The notes beneath the pieces were generated by a model. That model was not told the origin of the DNA and made no database searches. It was given only the letters and a program-made list of their open reading frames with translations. From the NCBI RefSeq assembly GCF_910591885.1, contig NW_025963576.1, positions 62,001 to 126,000 on the forward strand: 64,000 bases of DNA. Direction: 5' to 3'. The position numbers and the translations under genes were made by a program. The stretch comes from Bombus terrestris (taxonomy: Eukaryota > Arthropoda > Insecta > Hymenoptera > Apidae). This document shows, one piece after another, positions 58,431 to 64,000 of the stretch; position 1 is the stretch's first letter, and each line of letters starts with the position of its first letter.

Positions 58431-59940
58431 ACAACGTAGGACAACGTGGGACAACGTGGGACACCGTTGGACATCGTTGGACAACGTGGGACATCGTGGG
58501 ACAACGTGGGACAACGTGGGACAACGTGGGACAACGTGGGACACCGTTGGACACCGTGGGACAACGTGGGACAACGTGGGACAACGTGGGACACCGTTGG
58601 ATACCGTGGGACAACGTGGGACAACGTGGGACAACGTGGGACACCGTTGGACATCGTTGGACATCGTTGGACATCGTTGGACACCGTTGGACACCGTTGG
58701 ACACCGTGGGACACCGTTGGACATCGGTGGACATCGTGGGACACCGTTGGACACCGTTGGACATCGTTGGACACCGTTGGACACCGTGGGACAACGTGGG
58801 ACAACGTGGGACAACGTGGGACACCGTTGGACACCGTTGGATATCGTTGGACACCGTGGGACAACGTGGGACAACGTGGGACACCGTTGGACACCGTGGG
58901 ACAACGTGGGACGACGTGGGACAACGTGGGACAACGTGGGACAACGTAGGACAACGTGGGACAACGTGGGACACCGTTGGACATCGTTGGACAACGTGGG
59001 ACATCGTGGGACAACGTGGGACAACGTGGGACAACGTGGGACAACGTGGGACACCGTTGGACACCGTGGGACAACGTGGGACAACGTGGGACACCGTTGG
59101 ACACCGTGGGACAACGTGGGACAACGTGGGACAACGTGGGACAACGTGGGACAACGTAGGACAACGTGGGACAACGTGGGACACCGTTGGACATCGTTGG
59201 ACACCGTGGGACAACGTGGGACAACGTGGGACACCGTTGGACACCGTGGGACAACGTGGGACAACGTGGGACAACGTGGGACAACGTGGGACAACGTAGG
59301 ACAACGTGGGACAACGTGGGACACCGTTGGACATCGTTGGACAACGTGGGACAACGTGGGACAACGTGGGACAACGTGGGACACCGTTGGATACCGTGGG
59401 ACAACGTGGGACAACGTGGGACAACGTGGGACACCGTTGGACATCGTTGGACATCGTTGGACATCGTTGGACACCGTTGGACACCGTTGGACACCGTGGG
59501 ACAACGTGGGACAACGTGGGACAACGTGGGACAACGTGGGACAACGTAGGACAACGTGGGACAACGTGGGACACCGTTGGACATCGTTGGACACCGTGGG
59601 ACAACGTGGGACAACGTGGGACACCGTTGGACACCGTGGGACAACGTGGGACAACGTGGGACAACGTGGGACAACGTGGGACAACGTAGGACAACGTGGG
59701 ACAACGTGGGACACCGTTGGACATCGTTGGACAACGTGGGACAACGTGGGACAACGTGGGACAACGTGGGACACCGTTGGATACCGTGGGACAACGTGGG
59801 ACAACGTGGGACAACGTGGGACACCGTTGGACATCGTTGGACATCGTTGGACATCGTTGGACACCGTTGGACACCGTTGGACAACGTTGGACACCGTGGG
59901 ACAACGTGGGACAACGTGGGACAACGTGGGACAACGTGGG
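58431..59940. repeat. Higher-order repeat unit A (about 1.51 kb)
   Basis: It runs from one acaacgtagg (58431) to the equivalent unit at 59941. Internal markers are acatcggtgg 58721, atatcgttgg 58841, acgacgtggg 58911, and acaacgtagg at 58941, 59151, 59291, 59541 and 59681. It has a single acatcggtgg block where units B and C have two 310 bp apart. Confidence 0.85.
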
Positions 59941-61510
59941 ACAACGTAGGACAACGTGGGACAACGTGGGACACCGTTGGACATCGTTGGACAACGTGGG
60001 ACATCGTGGGACAACGTGGGACAACGTGGGACAACGTGGGACAACGTGGGACACCGTTGGACACCGTGGGACAACGTGGGACAACGTGGGACAACGTGGG
60101 ACACCGTTGGATACCGTGGGACAACGTGGGACAACGTGGGACAACGTGGGACACCGTTGGACATCGTTGGACATCGTTGGACATCGTTGGACACCGTTGG
60201 ACACCGTTGGACACCGTGGGACACCGTTGGACATCGGTGGACATCGTGGGACACCGTTGGACACCGTTGGACATCGTTGGACACCGTTGGACACCGTGGG
60301 ACACCGTTGGACACCGTGGGACAACGTGGGACAACGTGGGACAACGTGGGACAACGTGGGACACCGTTGGACACCGTGGGACAACGTGGGACAACGTGGG
60401 ACAACGTGGGACACCGTTGGACACCGTGGGACAACGTGGGACAACGTGGGACAACGTGGGACACCGTTGGACATCGTTGGACATCGTTGGACATCGTTGG
60501 ACACCGTTGGACACCGTTGGACACCGTGGGACACCGTTGGACATCGGTGGACATCGTGGGACACCGTTGGACACCGTTGGACATCGTTGGACACCGTTGG
60601 ACACCGTGGGACAACGTGGGACAACGTGGGACAACGTGGGACACCGTTGGACACCGTTGGATATCGTTGGACACCGTGGGACAACGTGGGACAACGTGGG
60701 ACACCGTTGGACACCGTGGGACAACGTGGGACGACGTGGGACAACGTGGGACACCGTTGGACACCGTGGGACAACGTGGGACGACGTGGGACAACGTGGG
60801 ACAACGTGGGACAACGTAGGACAACGTGGGACAACGTGGGACACCGTTGGACATCGTTGGACAACGTGGGACATCGTGGGACAACGTGGGACAACGTGGG
60901 ACAACGTGGGACAACGTGGGACACCGTTGGACACCGTGGGACAACGTGGGACAACGTGGGACACCGTTGGACACCGTGGGACAACGTGGGACAACGTGGG
61001 ACAACGTGGGACAACGTGGGACAACGTAGGACAACGTGGGACAACGTGGGACACCGTTGGACATCGTTGGACACCGTGGGACAACGTGGGACAACGTGGG
61101 ACAACGTGGGACAACGTAGGACAACGTGGGACAACGTGGGACACCGTTGGACATCGTTGGACACCGTGGGACAACGTGGGACAACGTGGGACACCGTTGG
61201 ACACCGTGGGACAACGTGGGACAACGTGGGACAACGTGGGACAACGTGGGACAACGTAGGACAACGTGGGACAACGTGGGACACCGTTGGACATCGTTGG
61301 ACAACGTGGGACAACGTGGGACAACGTGGGACAACGTGGGACACCGTTGGATACCGTGGGACAACGTGGGACAACGTGGGACAACGTGGGACACCGTTGG
61401 ACATCGTTGGACATCGTTGGACATCGTTGGACACCGTTGGACACCGTTGGACACCGTTGGACACCGTGGGACAACGTGGGACAACGTGGGACAACGTGGG
61501 ACAACGTGGG
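59941..61510. repeat. Higher-order repeat unit B (about 1.57 kb)
   Basis: Markers are acatcggtgg at 60231 and 60541 (a 310-bp internal duplication), atatcgttgg 60661, acgacgtggg at 60731 and again at 60781 (a 50-bp local duplication), and acaacgtagg at 60811, 61021, 61111 and 61251. Compared with A it has gained the 310-bp block and lost material between 61,021 and 61,251. Confidence 0.83.
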
Positions 61511-63330
61511 ACAACGTAGGACAACGTGGGACAACGTGGGACACCGTTGGACATCGTTGGACAACGTGGGACATCGTGGGACAACGTGGGACAACGTGGG
61601 ACAACGTGGGACAACGTGGGACACCGTTGGACACCGTGGGACAACGTGGGACAACGTGGGACAACGTGGGACACCGTTGGATACCGTGGGACAACGTGGG
61701 ACAACGTGGGACAACGTGGGACACCGTTGGACATCGTTGGACATCGTTGGACATCGTTGGACACCGTTGGACACCGTTGGACACCGTGGGACACCGTTGG
61801 ACATCGGTGGACATCGTGGGACACCGTTGGACACCGTTGGACATCGTTGGACACCGTTGGACACCGTGGGACACCGTTGGACACCGTGGGACAACGTGGG
61901 ACAACGTGGGACAACGTGGGACAACGTGGGACACCGTTGGACACCGTGGGACAACGTGGGACAACGTGGGACAACGTGGGACACCGTTGGATACCGTGGG
62001 ACAACGTGGGACAACGTGGGACAACGTGGGACACCGTTGGACATCGTTGGACATCGTTGGACATCGTTGGACACCGTTGGACACCGTTGGACACCGTGGG
62101 ACACCGTTGGACATCGGTGGACATCGTGGGACACCGTTGGACACCGTTGGACATCGTTGGACACCGTTGGACACCGTGGGACAACGTGGGACAACGTGGG
62201 ACAACGTGGGACACCGTTGGACACCGTTGGATATCGTTGGACACCGTGGGACAACGTGGGACAACGTGGGACACCGTTGGACACCGTGGGACAACGTGGG
62301 ACGACGTGGGACAACGTGGGACAACGTGGGACAACGTGGGACAACGTGGGACAACGTGGGACACCGTTGGACATCGTTGGACAACGTGGGACATCGTGGG
62401 ACAACGTGGGACAACGTGGGACAACGTGGGACAACGTGGGACACCGTTGGACACCGTGGGACAACGTGGGACAACGTGGGACACCGTTGGACACCGTGGG
62501 ACAACGTGGGACAACGTGGGACAACGTGGGACAACGTGGGACAACGTAGGACAACGTGGGACAACGTGGGACACCGTTGGACATCGTTGGACACCGTGGG
62601 ACAACGTGGGACAACGTGGGACACCGTTGGACACCGTGGGACAACGTGGGACAACGTGGGACAACGTGGGACAACGTGGGACAACGTAGGACAACGTGGG
62701 ACAACGTGGGACACCGTTGGACATCGTTGGACAACGTGGGACAACGTGGGACAACGTGGGACAACGTGGGACACCGTTGGATACCGTGGGACAACGTGGG
62801 ACAACGTGGGACAACGTGGGACACCGTTGGACATCGTTGGACATCGTTGGACATCGTTGGACACCGTTGGACACCGTTGGACACCGTGGGACAACGTGGG
62901 ACAACGTGGGACAACGTGGGACAACGTGGGACAACGTAGGACAACGTGGGACAACGTGGGACACCGTTGGACATCGTTGGACACCGTGGGACAACGTGGG
63001 ACAACGTGGGACACCGTTGGACACCGTGGGACAACGTGGGACAACGTGGGACAACGTGGGACAACGTGGGACAGCGTAGGACAACGTGGGACAACGTGGG
63101 ACACCGTTGGACATCGTTGGACAACGTGGGACAACGTGGGACAACGTGGGACAACGTGGGACACCGTTGGATACCGTGGGACAACGTGGGACAACGTGGG
63201 ACAACGTGGGACACCGTTGGACATCGTTGGACATCGTTGGACATCGTTGGACACCGTTGGACACCGTTGGACACCGTTGGACACCGTGGGACAACGTGGG
63301 ACAACGTGGGACAACGTGGGACAACGTGGG
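61511..63330. repeat. Higher-order repeat unit C (about 1.82 kb)
   Basis: It shares the 310-bp duplication with B (acatcggtgg 61801 and 62111, offset 1,570 from B). Its right part matches A at 3,390 bp: acgacgtggg 62301 and acaacgtagg 62541, 62681 and 62931. The matching unit for A's 59681 is acagcgtagg at 63071, and the match for A's 58941 is acaacgtggg at 62331, where TAG has been lost by one substitution. C therefore looks like a recombinant of A-like and B-like units (inference). Confidence 0.83.
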
Positions 63331-64000
63331 ACAACGTAGGACAACGTGGGACAACGTGGGACACCGTTGGACATCGTTGGACAACGTGGGACATCGTGGG
63401 ACAACGTGGGACAACGTGGGACAACGTGGGACAACGTGGGACACCGTTGGACACCGTGGGACAACGTGGGACAACGTGGGACAACGTGGGACACCGTTGG
63501 ATACCGTGGGACAACGTGGGACAACGTGGGACAACGTGGGACACCGTTGGACATCGTTGGACATCGTTGGACATCGTTGGACACCGTTGGACACCGTTGG
63601 ACACCGTGGGACACCGTTGGACATCGGTGGACATCGTGGGACACCGTTGGACACCGTTGGACATCGTTGGACACCGTTGGACACCGTGGGACAACGTGGG
63701 ACAACGTGGGACAACGTGGGACAACGTGGGAAAACGTGGGACACCGTTGGACATCGTTGGACGCCGTGGGACAACGTGGGACAACGTGGGACACCGTTGG
63801 ACACCGTTGAACATCGTTGGACATCGTTGGACACCGTTGGACACCGTTGGACACCGTTGGACACCGTGGGACAACGTGGGACAACGTGGGACAACGTGGG
63901 ACAACGTGGGACAACGTGGGACAACGTGGGACAACGTGGGGCAACGTAGGACAACGTGGGACAACGTGGGACACCGTGGGACACCGTTGGACACCGTTGG
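63331..64000. repeat. Higher-order repeat unit D, cut by the window end
   Basis: It opens like A, B and C from acaacgtagg 63331 to acatcggtgg 63621, then changes to the zone IV module with acgccgtggg 63761, acaccgttga 63801 and gcaacgtagg 63941. The start of D thus joins a zone V unit to a zone IV module. Confidence 0.75.

Larger units (their letters stand above)
9391..63950 (+). repeat. Dispersed TAG-bearing unit (acaacgtagg and relatives, about 63 copies)
   Basis: A g-to-a change at unit position 8 gives gtagg. I count about 63 such units: 7 in the first 25.5 kb, 20 from 25.5 to 50 kb and 36 in the last 14 kb. Most are followed by two Ag units, then Ct and Tt. Relatives are acaccgtagg (11981, 20611, 29461, 39221), gcaacgtagg (42741, 47051, 54801, 55331, 63941) and acagcgtagg (63071). 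These units account for nearly all breaks in the + strand open frames. Their clustering reflects amplification of the blocks that carry them. Confidence 0.85.
42601..63950. repeat. 150-bp module: acaccgttga, 140 bp, gcaacgtagg (five copies)
   Basis: acaccgttga and gcaacgtagg are separated by exactly 140 bp, start to start, at 42601/42741, 46911/47051, 54661/54801, 55191/55331 and 63801/63941. In the last three copies acgccgtggg lies 40 bp before acaccgttga. The module is followed by two Ag-type units and a Cg unit. acaccgttga also occurs without gcaacgtagg at 52211, 52621 and 54471. Confidence 0.88.
1..64000. repeat. 10-bp tandem satellite array filling the whole window
   Basis: Every 10-base block from position 1 to 64,000 is a recognisable copy of acaNcgtKgg, about 6,400 units. 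The commonest form is acaacgtggg; acaccgttgg, acatcgttgg, acaccgtggg and acatcgtggg make up most of the rest. Register is kept throughout: the last block, 63991-64000, is still a unit in the same phase as the first. Substitutions cluster at unit positions 4 and 8; the aca, cg and final gg are nearly invariant. No flanking unique sequence, mobile element or gene interrupts it. Known arrays of this kind are satellite or megasatellite DNA that evolves by unequal exchange, gene conversion and replication slippage. I do not recognise it as a named family. A eukaryotic source is inferred from size and homogeneity. No promoter, RNA gene, terminator or attachment site could be supported anywhere in it. 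Confidence 0.97.
57431..64000. repeat. Array zone V (TAG-dense higher-order repeats)
   Basis: Twenty-two units containing TAG (mostly acaacgtagg) lie in about 6.3 kb. There is no aaaccatgga. The unit atatcgttgg occurs at 57631, 58841, 60661 and 62231, the last three once per higher-order unit. TAG units recur at a characteristic set of spacings (140, 250-260 and 210 bp). The window ends at 64,000 inside the array, just after a gcaacgtagg unit (63941) whose right-hand context matches that at 42741, 47051 and 54801. Confidence 0.6.

Noticed and set aside
9391..63950. TAG units as regularly spaced punctuation of a modular gene array
   Set aside because: Their spacing is explained by block duplication. 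Because unit length is 1 modulo 3, successive TAG units fall in different frames and do not end a common series of products.
1..64000. CRISPR array
   Set aside because: Repeats are 10 bp, contiguous and without unique spacers; there is no leader and no cas gene.
1..64000. Telomeric repeat
   Set aside because: The G-rich strand resembles telomeric DNA only in having GGG. The unit does not match the TTAGGG, TTTAGGG or TTAGG types, and its two-site variation is unlike telomerase products. I cannot exclude a subtelomeric location.
1..64000. CENP-B box or a known centromeric satellite
   Set aside because: No unit or junction carries the CENP-B box core pattern of TTCG followed by CGGG at the right spacing, and I do not recognise the unit. 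Centromere identity stays open but is not supported by sequence alone.
1..64000. Hairpins between CGTTG of Ct or Tt units and CAACG of Ag units
   Set aside because: Complementarity is only about 5 bp between neighbouring units and exists everywhere by construction, so no specific stem-loop, terminator or RNA can be called.
1..64000. The whole window as an assembly artefact or synthetic concatemer
   Set aside because: Ordered private variants, nested duplications with stepwise offset changes and zone-specific markers argue for real history. Local copy numbers and the longest copies could still contain assembly errors, so raw reads are needed for exact lengths.

Overview
The whole 64,000-base window is one uninterrupted tandem array of a 10-bp unit. 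I found no gene, RNA gene, transposon or unique flanking sequence. The array enters and leaves the window in mid-repeat, so its true length is at least 64 kb. All 6,400 units are in the same register: every block starting at position 10n+1 is a unit, and I saw no insertion or deletion that is not a multiple of 10 bp. The commonest unit is acaacgtggg. Most variation is at unit position 4 (a, c or t) and position 8 (g or t). I name units by these two bases: Ag (acaacgtggg), Cg (acaccgtggg), Tg (acatcgtggg), Ct (acaccgttgg), Tt (acatcgttgg) and the rarer At (acaacgttgg).

An array of this size and homogeneity, with layered segmental duplications, suggests satellite or megasatellite DNA of a eukaryote, probably from a long-read assembly of heterochromatin or another repeat-rich region. 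This is inference: nothing in the window identifies the species, and I do not recognise the unit as a named satellite.

Layout. Runs of Ag units are broken by short cassettes, typically Ct-Tt-Cg, and by longer blocks of Ct and Tt. Rare marker variants divide the array into zones. About 1-11.3 kb carries accacgtggg and no acatcggtgg. About 11.3-30 kb has acatcggtgg and long Ag runs. About 30-42.6 kb has a rising density of acaacgtagg and consists largely of copies of 20-33 kb material. About 42.6-57.4 kb has the markers gcaacgtagg, acaccgttga and acttcgttgg. About 57.4-64 kb has dense acaacgtagg, atatcgttgg once per higher-order unit, and no aaaccatgga. Shared private variants show nested duplications with unit sizes or offsets from about 0.3 to 11.3 kb, including adjacent tandem copies of about 0.53, 0.83, 1.5-1.8 and 2.9 kb.

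Physical properties follow from the unit. There is one CpG every 10 bp. GGG runs are separated by exactly 7 bases over hundreds of bases, which matches the usual G-quadruplex pattern. The + strand has a strong G-over-C skew. The period is close to one helical turn. The consensus has no stop codon in any of six frames, and because 10 is 1 modulo 3 all three frames of a strand spell the same 10-residue peptide. The very long open frames, up to 13,666 codons, are therefore a property of the repeat and I do not call them genes.
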